A stretch of DNA of 64,000 nucleotides from Prevotella sp. UBA2725 (GCA_002353825.1 DEKJ01000035.1:1-64000); one strand, 5' to 3'; counted from the first letter of the stretch, positions 35,806 through 44,477 are shown. The notes: generated by a model from the letters alone, not told the origin. A program made the numbers and translations.

Positions 35806-36435
35806 TTACAGTGCTTCAATCCGCATCAAGCTTCTCTCTTCCGGGTTGGCGTTGCCATGCTTCATACGGATCATGGTCGGATACTCGAGGCTGATGTCAT
35901 ACTTGTGGAGGATCGAATAGACCGTGCTCTTACTCTTGATGTTGAGCCGCTTCATGATCTCACTGACACTGTAACCGCCTTTGTACATGTTCACTACCGT
36001 CTGGTGCTTCTTGATCCGGGCGTTCCTGCCGTTGATAGCCTTCAGCTCTGTATAGGTGAAAGCCTTCGTGGCATTGTCACCATGCAGTGGCATCTTGGAG
36101 ATGACATCAAGAACGTTCTTCGTGCCCTTCTCGGGGAAAAGCTCATCCGTCGAATCGACAGAATCCATCACAGAGACGATCCTGATGTTCTTGCTGGAAC
36201 ACAGTTTCAGGAACATTGTCATCTCCCTGATATTCTTGAATGCGTTGTTGAACGACAGGAATGTGGCGGTGTCACCTTCCTTGAGATTGTCGATGAACTT
36301 ACTCCATGCAGGACGCGACTCGTCATCGGTCTCTTCATGATAGTATTTTGAGCATTTAACCCCATTGATTACGTCATGGAATTTTTCATGTTGCTCGTAG
36401 TTTTGAGTTTTGTTGATGTAGACAAAATTAGCCAT
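35806..36435 (-). CDS. resolvase-like protein lacking catalytic residues, with HTH
   Basis: A 209-residue protein with the outline of a serine resolvase: residues 40-110 follow the family (RPAWSKFIDNLKEGDT, LFLKLCSSKNIRIVSV) and 150-185 form a resolvase-type helix-turn-helix (GGYSVSEIMKRLNIKSKSTVY). The N-terminal catalytic serine/arginine segment is replaced (VYINKTQNYEQ), and the usual SLSRLGRS arginines are replaced by SFNNAFKNI. It is therefore probably a DNA-binding protein and not an active recombinase. It has its own promoter at 36465-36496. Confidence 0.75.
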   Translation of the reverse strand: MANFVYINKTQNYEQHEKFHDVINGVKCSKYYHEETDDESRPAWSKFIDNLKEGDTATFLSFNNAFKNIREMTMFLKLCSSKNIRIVSVMDSVDSTDELFPEKGTKNVLDVISKMPLHGDNATKAFTYTELKAINGRNARIKKHQTVVNMYKGGYSVSEIMKRLNIKSKSTVYSILHKYDISLEYPTMIRMKHGNANPEERSLMRIEAL

Positions 36436-36464
36436 AAAAAATTTCGTTGGACATATTTCATTTG

Positions 36465-36496
36465 CAAATATACTGAATTACACTGACTTAGCCAAA
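36465..36496 (-). promoter_or_regulatory. promoter of the resolvase-like gene
   Basis: On the minus strand TTTG (complement of 36493-36496), 20 bases, TATATTTG (complement of 36465-36472); the start codon is at 36435. A possible divergent -7 box TATTTTTG is at 36629-36636 for the gene at 36673. Confidence 0.7.
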
Positions 36497-36672
36497 CAAA
36501 TAGTAAACTTTCTTCATTCTAACTGCTAAATTCTTTTCAATTGGTTCGATTTGGTTTCGTATTCCAATAAAATGAGGCAAAATGATAACAATTTACGTGT
36601 AAAATATGGCAGTAAGGATAAAATGTCGTATTTTTGCAACCACAATTTTAATCATCAACAATCGCCCATCCA

Positions 36673-37746
36673 ATGAACAGTAAAGAACGCATCAACGCTC
36701 TTCGGAAGGCACAAAAGACTTTGACGAGACGATTACTCACCAAGTCAATAGCTCTGTTGCCTTTGCTTGCCGTTACAGTCACAGGTTGCTCATCAGATGA
36801 GAAATACGATTTCAAAACCAGTACTGATGCCATCGAAACCTACCAAGACTATCTTGCCTCAGTCCGCAAGATCAAGACATCCAACACTGATGACTTCTCC
36901 AAGGAAGTCAGCCGATGGAAGGAAGTCAACGACACTGTCATCCGGTTTCTGATGCGCGACTCTGTCTTACAGCGGGAGCACAATGTCTCTACCCGTCTTA
37001 CCATCATCCATGACTCCGTAAGACAGGAGATGCTCCGACTCTCTGAGACCTGGCGCTATACTTATGCCGACGTGTTCACGATCAAGGAGAACACTTCAAA
37101 GTTCCAGCATGACCAGGATCTACAGGATGCAGTCAAGACTGCAGAGCCATTCTTCATCTCACTCAACAAAACCCCGGTCTATGAGGGAAACAAGACCGCC
37201 ATTCTCAATAAGTATCGCGGCTTCCTCTCTGTCACGAAAGCCAACGGCATCAAGAGCAAGGATGACATGCTCACCTTTATAAAAGAGGAAGACTATTACT
37301 TCCGCTCCTTCCTCGCTCACCTTTATGAGATGGATAACGAGCCGATATCCGATATCACAAGAGACACCGAATCTATCTGCCGTTCTATCTTCCTGGCTGC
37401 GCGTGAAGGCAAGATCTCAGCCAGGGACGCAATGGTCTACATGTCCATGCGAACCGTGAGGCGACTGCTTCAGAACTCTGTTGTCTGTGTGACCGACATG
37501 AACAAGCAGCCTGTCAAGACCAAGGCCCAAGGCAATGCCTACGTCTGGATGATCATACAGCCGTTCATCAGTATCGATCAGTTCTCGATCGCAACGCTGA
37601 CCCCTGCCGAGAAGAACAACTTCAACTATATCGTTACCCAACTGCCCAAGTCGGCAAGGTTTGCCGAGACCTTCAACATCGAGCAGCGGGCACTCAACTA
37701 CCTTCTTCCCCAGCAACTGCTGAAATTCTACATTTTATCACTATAA
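36673..37746 (+). CDS. predicted lipoprotein of the mobilizable element
   Basis: A 357-residue protein with a lipoprotein signal: basic N-terminus, hydrophobic LLPLLAVTVTG and a lipobox cysteine (VTGCSS). The mature part is largely helical (KIKTSNTDDFSKEVSRWKEVND, TWRYTYADVFTIKENTSK) without a domain that I recognise. It heads a plus-strand gene group that leads to the relaxase, so a role in transfer or maintenance of the element is possible. Confidence 0.75.
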   Translation: MNSKERINALRKAQKTLTRRLLTKSIALLPLLAVTVTGCSSDEKYDFKTSTDAIETYQDYLASVRKIKTSNTDDFSKEVSRWKEVNDTVIRFLMRDSVLQREHNVSTRLTIIHDSVRQEMLRLSETWRYTYADVFTIKENTSKFQHDQDLQDAVKTAEPFFISLNKTPVYEGNKTAILNKYRGFLSVTKANGIKSKDDMLTFIKEEDYYFRSFLAHLYEMDNEPISDITRDTESICRSIFLAAREGKISARDAMVYMSMRTVRRLLQNSVVCVTDMNKQPVKTKAQGNAYVWMIIQPFISIDQFSIATLTPAEKNNFNYIVTQLPKSARFAETFNIEQRALNYLLPQQLLKFYILSL

Positions 37747-37757
37747 TCAGATTCCTT

Positions 37758-38213
37758 ATGATTCAAAACGAAGTAACAAAATTCATGGCTTTGGCTCCGC
37801 TTATCATGCCGAAGCTCTTCAACGTGAAAGACTGTCAGGAGGTCGACATCTCCGAGGACAACGCTGTCATCCACTTCCCCTTTGAGGAGAAACAGCCGCT
37901 GAGTCTGATCATGGATGAGCTCAGTGACGAACCGGAGCTCCTGTTCCTCTTTCATGGTACCAACAAACTCAACCAGAAGGTGCGCCACTGCTGCTACTTC
38001 AGCAAACCTTACAAGACTACCTGTATGTTCAAGCTGAACCTTGTCACAGACAGCATCGGTGAGACGGAGGGTATCACCGTGACTGTTTTCAATGAGGTTG
38101 ACGTGATGGAGACGAGCTTAGAGGATGACCTTCATGTTCATGCCACCTCTTTCGATTTCCTCGACGCCATGAGACGCTCCGATGTGGTGTCACTATTCTG
38201 CAAGTTCCAATGA
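37758..38213 (+). CDS. hypothetical protein in the mobilization gene group
   Basis: A 151-residue soluble acidic protein, no signal peptide or membrane segment, no recognised domain. It lies 11 bp after the lipoprotein gene and overlaps the next gene by 4 bp (ATGA), so it is part of one operon. Confidence 0.7.
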   Translation: MIQNEVTKFMALAPLIMPKLFNVKDCQEVDISEDNAVIHFPFEEKQPLSLIMDELSDEPELLFLFHGTNKLNQKVRHCCYFSKPYKTTCMFKLNLVTDSIGETEGITVTVFNEVDVMETSLEDDLHVHATSFDFLDAMRRSDVVSLFCKFQ

Positions 38214-38572
38214 ACCCGCTGCTGCTTGATAAGATGGCAGACATCATCAACGCCAAGAGTAAGGTGTTCTATGCCGTAGTGCCGCGGATGAAGCTCGAGT
38301 ACATGGATGTCCACGGAGAGTCTCTCCAGAAGACTTACTGCCATGTGCTCAGCATCGTCCGCCTGAAACAGCAACAAGGCAAGAAACGTAATGTCTGGAA
38401 CATCTATGAGACCGACATCGAGAACGTCATCCGGAAGATCTCTCAGCGGGACCGCCACTTTGCCGACCGTATCGACCGGTGTGAGCTGACAACAACCGAT
38501 GTGGAGATCATTGCCAAGCGTGCATCCTTCAAGGCTGTGAACCTCAAAATTTCACCGATGGCAGTCGATTGA
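38210..38572 (+). CDS. hypothetical protein in the mobilization gene group
   Basis: A 120-residue basic soluble protein (KLKQQQGKKRNVW, ISQRDRHFADRIDR); no domain recognised. Coupled by a 4-bp overlap to the upstream gene. Confidence 0.7.
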   Translation: MNPLLLDKMADIINAKSKVFYAVVPRMKLEYMDVHGESLQKTYCHVLSIVRLKQQQGKKRNVWNIYETDIENVIRKISQRDRHFADRIDRCELTTTDVEIIAKRASFKAVNLKISPMAVD

Positions 38573-38592
38573 AACATCTCCCTCTCATTTTT

Positions 38593-38628
38593 TTATTACT
38601 CGTATTATTGATATTAATGGTATTACTC
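38593..38628. repeat. 9-bp-period repeat, second site
   Basis: Four consecutive 9-mers of the same type as at 32017 (ttattactc, gtattattg, atattaatg, gtattactc), placed between the gene ending at 38572 and the ATG at 38638. Confidence 0.6.
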
Positions 38629-38637
38629 AAATTAGCT

Positions 38638-39126
38638 ATGATAAGACTGATACTCTACTTAGTTTGTGCAGCGCTGCCCTTAGCCCTGTCATGCTATATA
38701 TACAAGAACAGCTCACCCCGCTTTGTACGGGTGTGGAGACGGTTAGTACGTTCGGAGAACGCACGAAAACTGGTAGGTAAAGTGCTCACCCTGTACATCG
38801 CCATGCTGCATATCGTGCTCTATGCGGTCTCCCCCAAGGACATGGGACTGATAGCCTCTACGATGATCATGTTAGCGTTGTTTTCTACGAACCGATCCCT
38901 GCGTCTGCTCGAATGGATCCGGAGCGACAAACGATGTTTTGCTGCCATTGGCTTCATTGCGATCGCCTGCTCGTTCTATGGGCCCTTGATGAGCACCGGT
39001 CTCACGATTGCTGCCATCCTTGTGGCATCGTTGTTCATGCCTAACCCAGCGCTCAAAGAAGAGCAAACTGATGCCCAAGAGCTGGCTGTCGATGACAAGA
39101 CGTTCACGGCTCAGTTCTTTGCTTAA
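38638..39126 (+). CDS. small integral membrane protein
   Basis: A 162-residue protein with about five hydrophobic segments (LILYLVCAALPLALSCYI; VLTLYIAMLHIVLYAV; GLIASTMIMLALF; FAAIGFIAIACSFYG; LTIAAILVASLF). I start it at the ATG at 38638; the frame could open at a TTG at 38569, but that would translate the 9-bp repeats. Function unknown; analogous positions in mobilizable elements often carry small membrane proteins. Confidence 0.65.
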   Translation: MIRLILYLVCAALPLALSCYIYKNSSPRFVRVWRRLVRSENARKLVGKVLTLYIAMLHIVLYAVSPKDMGLIASTMIMLALFSTNRSLRLLEWIRSDKRCFAAIGFIAIACSFYGPLMSTGLTIAAILVASLFMPNPALKEEQTDAQELAVDDKTFTAQFFA

Positions 39127-39164
39127 CTGCCCCAACATACAGTTTTGAAACTCCCAACGATAAG

Positions 39165-39515
39165 ATGAAAGACAAACATAAAGACAACGTTGATTGGCTT
39201 GCGTTCAATCGTGATCTGATGGATTGCCTTCGTACGCAGACCAATCACAAATTCTCCCGCTTCGATGCCTTCATGTGGCTCATCGACAACATCAAACGGG
39301 GCCGGCTACTCTCCGATGATGACAAGGTCGAACATCCCGAATCAGGCTTCACGGCCTCCTTCAACCAACTTGCTGACCAATGGCACTGGTCCCGGCAGTC
39401 TGTTTCCAAGTTCATCAAAGATCTTGACAAGATTGCCGTCATCACCCATACCCGGCTCGGCAACTATTACATCTTCTCCCTCAACTACTCTTCAACGGAT
39501 AAGATCCTACTATGA
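39165..39515 (+). CDS. winged-helix DNA-binding protein
   Basis: A 116-residue protein whose middle and end form a winged-helix pattern (ASFNQLADQWHWSRQSVSKFIKDLDKIAVI, then LGNYYIFSL). This is similar to accessory proteins encoded just ahead of relaxase genes in Bacteroidota mobilizable elements. It may regulate the mob genes or take part in replication; this is inferred from position. Confidence 0.7.
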   Translation: MKDKHKDNVDWLAFNRDLMDCLRTQTNHKFSRFDAFMWLIDNIKRGRLLSDDDKVEHPESGFTASFNQLADQWHWSRQSVSKFIKDLDKIAVITHTRLGNYYIFSLNYSSTDKILL

Positions 39516-39540
39516 TGCCCGTACACGGATTTTCGTATAA

Positions 39541-39690
39541 CGAGCGAGCTTGCTCACAACACCAGAGCGACGTAAGAATGTTATGGGATAGGCAACGTTT
39601 TTTCAAAACGCTAAGCCTAATTAGCGTTAACTTCGTTTAACGCATTAGGCTGCCTCCCCCAAGGGGTTCCTACGGGGAGCAAGCTCAGGC
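39541..39690 (+). other. candidate origin of transfer (oriT)
   Basis: The 200 bases before the relaxase gene are dense in inverted repeats. The clearest is 39614-39651: AGCCTAAT and GCGTTAA pair with TTAACGC and ATTAGGCT around a small CTTCGT loop. Others are aacgtttt/aaaacg (39594-39610) and ctccccc/ggggag (39654-39680). Relaxases of the MobV family nick beside such hairpins directly upstream of their own gene. The nick site itself is not identified. Confidence 0.55.
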
Positions 39691-39721
39691 AGAAAGATGG
39701 TTTCTTATAGAATTGACACCT

Positions 39722-41167
39722 ATGGCAAACAGAAAAGTGATGATGGACATTCGCTCAAAGACCGAAGGCATTTCGTCTTTGGAGAGTAAAGAGCAGCAGC
39801 GTAACTGGGATAAAAAATCTTGGCAAAAGAAGGCTAATGATCCCTTGGCTAACTATGACCCTACCCGTGCTCATCTTAACTTTGAGGTGACTAAGGGCGG
39901 TGTCGTCCAACCTATAGACAAGTCCAAGACAATCGATCAGAAGATGCGTGCGAACCTTGCTTCGAGGGGCATTGCCAATCCCAATGACAACCCCAATGCC
40001 AAACGTAAAAGCAGGATTCTTGCCCAGTTTGTCATCGGTGGCAATTCTGACCGGATGAGGGAGATTGCTTTCGGCAACCATAAAGTAGATCTATCCAAGG
40101 GAGCAGACAACTCACACCTCACAAGGCAGAAGGATATAGAGGAATGGGCGAAGGATGTCTATGGCTTCATCGCCAAGAGGTTCGGCGAGGAGAATATCGT
40201 CAGCTGCTATGTCCACCTCGACGAGAAGGCACCGCATATCCATCTCACCCTCCTTCCGGTCAAGGATGGTAAACTCTCGTATCGTGCTGTCTTCGGAAAG
40301 AGTCTGACCGAGGAAAGCAACACGCTCACCATGCTCCATACCGAAATAGCCAATGAGGTCGGAAAGAAGTGGGGACTGGAGCGTGGCAGCAACATGGCTG
40401 AGACCAGGGCGCGGCATCGCTCTACGGAAGAATACAAGCGGGAGCTCGTCAACACAGTGTGGGAACTGCAGAACACCAAGGCAGGTTTGGAAAAGCAGAT
40501 CCACAGGGCAGAAATCAAGTTGAAGAGCTTCACTACGATGCTCGACAACCTTCAGAGTCGGAAAGAGGATATTCAGGCAGAGATCGACGATATTGCGAAG
40601 AAGTTTGGTGAGGATGGACAGAATGTCGAAGAACTTGCCAAGCGAATGACAGAGCTCAACCGGCAGTTGGCAAGCGTCAACGAGAAGATTGCAGAGCGAC
40701 AGCAGATGCTCGATGCTACTAATGCCGAACTAACGGCAGCACGCGCCAAACTGGAGGCCATGCAGCGCCAGCACTCCCGTCTGCAGACTGTTGTCAACGA
40801 TGACATTGACCGGAAGGTCAATGAAACCCACAACAACATCCTCACCACCTACAACAACATGGTAGCATCGACGATGGACTCGTTGATGCCCACGCTGACC
40901 GAAGAGCAGCATGCCATCTTGCAGGAGTCTGGCTTCAATGATCTCACCGACAAGGCAGACGAAGTCGTCAACTGTGCGCTACTCCTTGCCCTTGGCTATG
41001 TCCATGAGGCAACCAACTATGTCGAGTCTCTTGGTGGCGGTGGCAGTAGCGCTTGCAAACTCAAGCGTGACAAGGATGATGATGATGAGCGTTGGTGGAT
41101 GCGCTGCATCGCCCATTCCGTTGCCATGTTACGCACTGCACCGCGACGACAAAATCGAAAACGGTAA
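39722..41167 (+). CDS. MobV-family relaxase
   Basis: A 481-residue Pre/Mob relaxase that nicks oriT and pilots single-stranded DNA into the recipient. The metal-binding three-histidine motif is HLDEKAPHIHL (about residue 170), preceded by AVIGGNSDRM-like conserved strands. The C-terminal half is a long coiled coil (about 245-360; LEKQIHRAEIKLKSF, EEIDDIAKKF) and the tail is basic. I start at the ATG at 39722 (MANRKVMMDIR), three codons after a TTG. It shows that the region is, or derives from, a mobilizable element that needs a helper conjugative system. Confidence 0.9.
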   Translation: MANRKVMMDIRSKTEGISSLESKEQQRNWDKKSWQKKANDPLANYDPTRAHLNFEVTKGGVVQPIDKSKTIDQKMRANLASRGIANPNDNPNAKRKSRILAQFVIGGNSDRMREIAFGNHKVDLSKGADNSHLTRQKDIEEWAKDVYGFIAKRFGEENIVSCYVHLDEKAPHIHLTLLPVKDGKLSYRAVFGKSLTEESNTLTMLHTEIANEVGKKWGLERGSNMAETRARHRSTEEYKRELVNTVWELQNTKAGLEKQIHRAEIKLKSFTTMLDNLQSRKEDIQAEIDDIAKKFGEDGQNVEELAKRMTELNRQLASVNEKIAERQQMLDATNAELTAARAKLEAMQRQHSRLQTVVNDDIDRKVNETHNNILTTYNNMVASTMDSLMPTLTEEQHAILQESGFNDLTDKADEVVNCALLLALGYVHEATNYVESLGGGGSSACKLKRDKDDDDERWWMRCIAHSVAMLRTAPRRQNRKR

Positions 41168-41200
41168 TATCAGTAATATGGATAATACCGATAATACTGG
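41162..41200. repeat. 9-bp-period repeat, third site (inverted)
   Basis: Four 9-mers that are the reverse complement of the units at 32017 (ggtaatatc, agtaatatgg, ataataccg, ataatact), directly at the relaxase stop codon. Confidence 0.6.
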
Positions 41201-41230
41201 TCGGTCCCCGGAGGGGGCCAACATGGTTAG

Positions 41231-41260
41231 CCCCAGGCAAGGCGCAGCCGCAGCCTGGGG
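41231..41260. terminator. hairpin after the relaxase gene
   Basis: CCCCAGGC (41231-41238) and GCCTGGGG (41253-41260) form an 8-bp GC stem with a 14-base loop, without a strong T-run. It separates the relaxase from convergent minus-strand genes. Confidence 0.5.
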
Positions 41261-41318
41261 GTTGTTAAAGGCATAGCAACTGACCGGTCGGCCTCGGAGA
41301 GGGCGAACCTACAAGAAA

Positions 41319-41651
41319 TCATTTAACCGGGACATAGCAATTAACCACGCCATACTGATTTTTCATTACGAGTGTATCCTTGCGAAATGAAATGTGTGAA
41401 ACTTCAGTCTCCCCATAATAGTCTAAGGTTATACTATCACCTGCAAACTTATATGGTATTGATACAACAGGAAAGTCGTCAAGATAATACATACTGTCCT
41501 TATCGAATTTGAACACAATAGTCTCATCACCACTTGCTGCCGTCCACCAACCAAATAATCTGCTCTGTAAACTTTTAGTAGGTGAAGAGGCCATGCAAGA
41601 CAGCATAATCAAGGCAACTATTGAAAGGATAAATGTGTTCTTCATATTCAA
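41319..41651 (-). CDS. small lipoprotein
   Basis: A 110-residue predicted lipoprotein: hydrophobic leader and lipobox SCMAS with the cysteine at about 19. The mature domain alternates short beta-strands (GWWTAASGDETIVFKFDKDSMYYL) in the manner of small lipocalin-like proteins. It follows the zinc-ribbon gene with no gap. Function unknown. Confidence 0.7.
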   Translation of the reverse strand: MNMKNTFILSIVALIMLSCMASSPTKSLQSRLFGWWTAASGDETIVFKFDKDSMYYLDDFPVVSIPYKFAGDSITLDYYGETEVSHISFRKDTLVMKNQYGVVNCYVPVK

Positions 41652-42194
41652 TCATTGATCTACTTTGACAGTCTCCTTTAGTTCCTTCACTTTAGTCGAT
41701 ACACAGACGTTACCTTCCAATCCTGAAAGCCCACTGTTGACGATTTCTTTGGCCTCTTGCTCTGCATCGTCAACGTTACAAGCGGTAATGTAAAGCGTTC
41801 CTTTTTCTCCAAGTTCAGTCTCCACTTCGACTTCATACTTGTGGAGATCCTCTAATCGTCCTGCCTCCATACTTTCACTTGCCGCTGTTGTTTCCCAGTT
41901 GATGAGTCTGGCAGGCTTCTTACGGATATCTTTCAGCATCTTCACCTTGACGGGGGCATCAGTGCCATCTTCATTCACCTTACGGAATCGTCGGCATCCA
42001 CATACACAGGCCCAGATGGGAGGACGGCGGGGAATATTGTCACCTCCCATCATCCCATCTCTTCTGTACTTCATGAAGAACTCAAACTCAGTCATATCGC
42101 CGGTGCCGTAGATGATATCTACTACTCTTTCTCCACATACCGGGCATTTCCGCGGCTTGCGAGTTACATCAATAATCTTTGAGCGTAAAACCAT
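41652..42194 (-). CDS. zinc-ribbon-like hypothetical protein
   Basis: A 180-residue cytoplasmic protein with two cysteine pairs, KCPVCGE near residue 17 and ACVCGCRRF near 66, that could coordinate a zinc ion. The C-terminal ~70 residues (EVEVETELGEKGTLYITACNVDDAEQEAKE) look like a small alpha/beta domain. No family assigned. It is immediately upstream of the small lipoprotein gene. Confidence 0.65.
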   Translation of the reverse strand: MVLRSKIIDVTRKPRKCPVCGERVVDIIYGTGDMTEFEFFMKYRRDGMMGGDNIPRRPPIWACVCGCRRFRKVNEDGTDAPVKVKMLKDIRKKPARLINWETTAASESMEAGRLEDLHKYEVEVETELGEKGTLYITACNVDDAEQEAKEIVNSGLSGLEGNVCVSTKVKELKETVKVDQ

Positions 42195-42214
42195 ATGCGT
42201 TATAGATTACATTG

Positions 42215-43414
42215 TTAGAACTTCACCGCCATCTTCTGCAGCAGACGCTTGTCGAGCGCGTGCTTGTTCAGGAAGATATAGGTGGTGTACATCGCCACGA
42301 AGCTCTTGCTGAGATACCAGATGCCATGGTAGTTGCCATAGTCGCCCCACGAGTTCTTCACCATATAGTATTCCTTGCCGTTCTTGTCCTTCGCCGTACC
42401 GAAGATCAGCATCACGTGGTCGTAGGTCGACTCCCACGTATCAAAATATTTCTGCCGCAAAGCCTGTGTCGGTGTCACCTCCGGTGCATCCACACCGAGA
42501 CTGTCGAGTTTGCTCTTCTGCTGTGCCTTCGGCAGTTTGAGCCACCGCTCCGCGTCGCTCCCTGCCAGAGAGTACGCTTTCTGCTTGTCCAAGGCCAGTC
42601 CGATGCCGCTCCGTGAGAAGTTGTCTCCACTCACATCTCCGCCCCATGCCACGCTGTAGCCGTGGGCAAGGGCATTGTCGATGACCGCCATCATCTGGTC
42701 CAGCGGAATGTTGAAACTCGGACGCGGGCGCCACTTGTAAGGTGCCTCTATCACCATCCACTCGTTAAAAGGATGATGGGTGTAACTGGTCACGCTGACA
42801 TAGTCGTCCCAATCAAGTCCGAGACTTGCTGCAAACGACTGCGGGGTATAGCGTTTGCCCCCATAGCTAAACTCCTTCTGATAAGTGCCAAGATAAGCAT
42901 CCAAGATACCCGTCATGCCCTGCCGCCACTGCGTCGTGATGGAGGTCTGCTTGTTGTCAGCATAGTTGTTGACATACGCTTCCAAGGCGGGGAAGAACTC
43001 GTTGAAATTGGCGAGACTGTCGCCTACCATCGCTCCCGGTCTTGTCATCGCTTCTTCCGGCACGATGCCGAAGCGCTTGATGACACTCACCACGTCGTCG
43101 CACGATCCGCCTTCTGAGAACCGGCTGTTACCGTGCATACGGATATGATAGTCGGCACAGTCGAGATAGTCCTGGTACGCCACGTACATCTCCGCGAGGT
43201 CCACCGTCTTCCCCGTCTTCCGCAGAATCTCACTCTCCAGGAATCCGCAGGTGGCATAGTCCCAACACGTCCCGCTCCTGTTCTGATCCTTCACAGACGT
43301 TATCGGGTTGGCCTTGATGGTTGTGAATACCGGTGCCTTGCTCTGGGCAAAGGCCGTCATCGCTGTCGTTGCAAAGACAACAGACAATATTGATGTTTTC
43401 AGAAGTGTCTTCAT
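42215..43414 (-). CDS. secreted C1-family cysteine peptidase (BleC/PepC-like)
   Basis: A 399-residue papain-fold protease with signal peptide (ends AFAQS). The catalytic elements are all visible: Gln in DQNRSGTCWDYAT with the nucleophile Cys, His in YDHVMLIFG and Asn in VKNSWGDYG. The layout matches the C1B bleomycin hydrolase/aminopeptidase C group, which in Bacteroidota is exported. It probably trims peptides in the periplasm. Unlike the genes around it, it looks like an ordinary chromosomal gene, so the accessory region here may be composite. Confidence 0.88.
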   Translation of the reverse strand: MKTLLKTSILSVVFATTAMTAFAQSKAPVFTTIKANPITSVKDQNRSGTCWDYATCGFLESEILRKTGKTVDLAEMYVAYQDYLDCADYHIRMHGNSRFSEGGSCDDVVSVIKRFGIVPEEAMTRPGAMVGDSLANFNEFFPALEAYVNNYADNKQTSITTQWRQGMTGILDAYLGTYQKEFSYGGKRYTPQSFAASLGLDWDDYVSVTSYTHHPFNEWMVIEAPYKWRPRPSFNIPLDQMMAVIDNALAHGYSVAWGGDVSGDNFSRSGIGLALDKQKAYSLAGSDAERWLKLPKAQQKSKLDSLGVDAPEVTPTQALRQKYFDTWESTYDHVMLIFGTAKDKNGKEYYMVKNSWGDYGNYHGIWYLSKSFVAMYTTYIFLNKHALDKRLLQKMAVKF

Positions 43415-43490
43415 AGCTATATTTTGTTTCTAACGTTCAAAATTACAAAATTTAATTGATATCCCATAATGCTTTTATAAAAATGTGAGG

Positions 43491-43605
43491 CCTACATAGA
43501 ATCCACATAGACCTATGTAGGGTCTATATCGATGTTCTATATAGATCTCTGATGATAGATTATTCCAAAAATATTTTGTAATGCCAGGCATTCTGCTTAA
43601 CTTTG
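43491..43605 (+). promoter_or_regulatory. promoter with upstream palindromes
   Basis: A promoter (TTTTG 43574-43578, 19 bases, TAACTTTG 43598-43605) precedes the gene at 43713. Upstream lie an inverted repeat cctacatag (43491-43499)/ctatgtagg (43513-43521) and a palindrome tctatataga near 43536-43545, in a stretch of repeated tag(g)tctata words. These look like operator sites for a dimeric regulator. Confidence 0.65.
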
Positions 43606-43712
43606 CAGTTGTAATGCATCAAGAGTCACTTAAATGTGCACCAACCGGAAGTTATGATCACGGTGGTAATACGATGCGAGTTAAGAGTTCAATTAACTAA
43701 AACATAACGAAT

Positions 43713-44120
43713 ATGCAAATCATTCAGCATCATCCAACGACAGCCGTCGCATATCCTCGTGCGCTCTATCAGGGTTCCAAACTCGTCAACGTTTCAAAGG
43801 ACGCTTTTCGTATTATCGAAAAGCAAGTCGAAGGTATGGGTACCGTGCTACTTGTCGAGCAGGTGGCAAGTCCAGGTGTAACCGTTCAGATTGTTCACGC
43901 GAAAGACACAACTAACTTTGACCAGCTACTTGGCAAGGCTTTGTCTATGAGTCTCAGTCCGAAGTACATTGAGGGAGATTATACCTTCCTCGTCCTACTC
44001 GCTTGCTGCAGAGAGAAAGGTCGGCCATTGACTCAGGCTAACTATCATGAGATTTACGAAGAACTACAAGACTATAAGGTCCAAGCAGCCAGCTGGTATC
44101 ACCTGTATGGTGAGAAGTAA
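43713..44120 (+). CDS. hypothetical protein
   Basis: A 135-residue soluble protein with mixed alpha/beta character, no signal peptide or known motif. It has a strong promoter and a 107-base leader. Its start follows an A-rich segment (aaaacataacgaat). It stands alone between the protease and the restriction cassette. Confidence 0.65.
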   Translation: MQIIQHHPTTAVAYPRALYQGSKLVNVSKDAFRIIEKQVEGMGTVLLVEQVASPGVTVQIVHAKDTTNFDQLLGKALSMSLSPKYIEGDYTFLVLLACCREKGRPLTQANYHEIYEELQDYKVQAASWYHLYGEK

Positions 44121-44144
44121 CCAAAAATTATCAATTTTTCTTGC

Positions 44145-44477
44145 AATGTGCACAATTGGCCGTTGTGAGATACTAAAGATATGCTTACCTTTGCATCCGG
44201 AAACCTACCTGTAGGCGGTCAACTGTTCTGCACGAAAGCTTGTGCCAACGAGAGTAGAGCCAAGTTCACTTGAGCTCTGCCGAGTGCAGCCAAGCTTCTT
44301 CAATTGAAAACTTCGTCCCTCAATGCGCGCATCTCTGAGGTGTCCTTACGAAAGCTGACAGCCCGCCTACTTGAATCAGCAAGTGTGAGAATGCTGCACG
44401 AATCTGGCTATACGACGTGCCTGCACGCAACTGAAGCCCCTGTACGATTCCTCATTCTCCATTTACTGAAGGTTTCC
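44145..44477. repeat. 333-bp direct repeat A (downstream of the NgoMIV-type genes)
   Basis: Copy of 46505-46837: equal length, about 15 differences by eye (~95% identity). Each copy carries a plus-strand promoter (here TTG 44163-44165, 20 bases, TACCTTTG 44186-44193). A reading frame (44304 onward, TTG start) exists in both copies, but the changes between copies are mostly non-synonymous, so it is unlikely to be protein-coding. Candidates are a small RNA or a cassette-boundary element. Confidence 0.85.

Noticed and set aside
38569..38637. TTG start at 38569 for the membrane protein
   Set aside because: It would translate the 9-bp repeat array; the ATG at 38638 gives a normal membrane protein start.
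29092..44120. Prophage interpretation of the integrase region
   Set aside because: No capsid, terminase, portal or tail genes; a MobV relaxase and oriT-like hairpins point to a mobilizable element.
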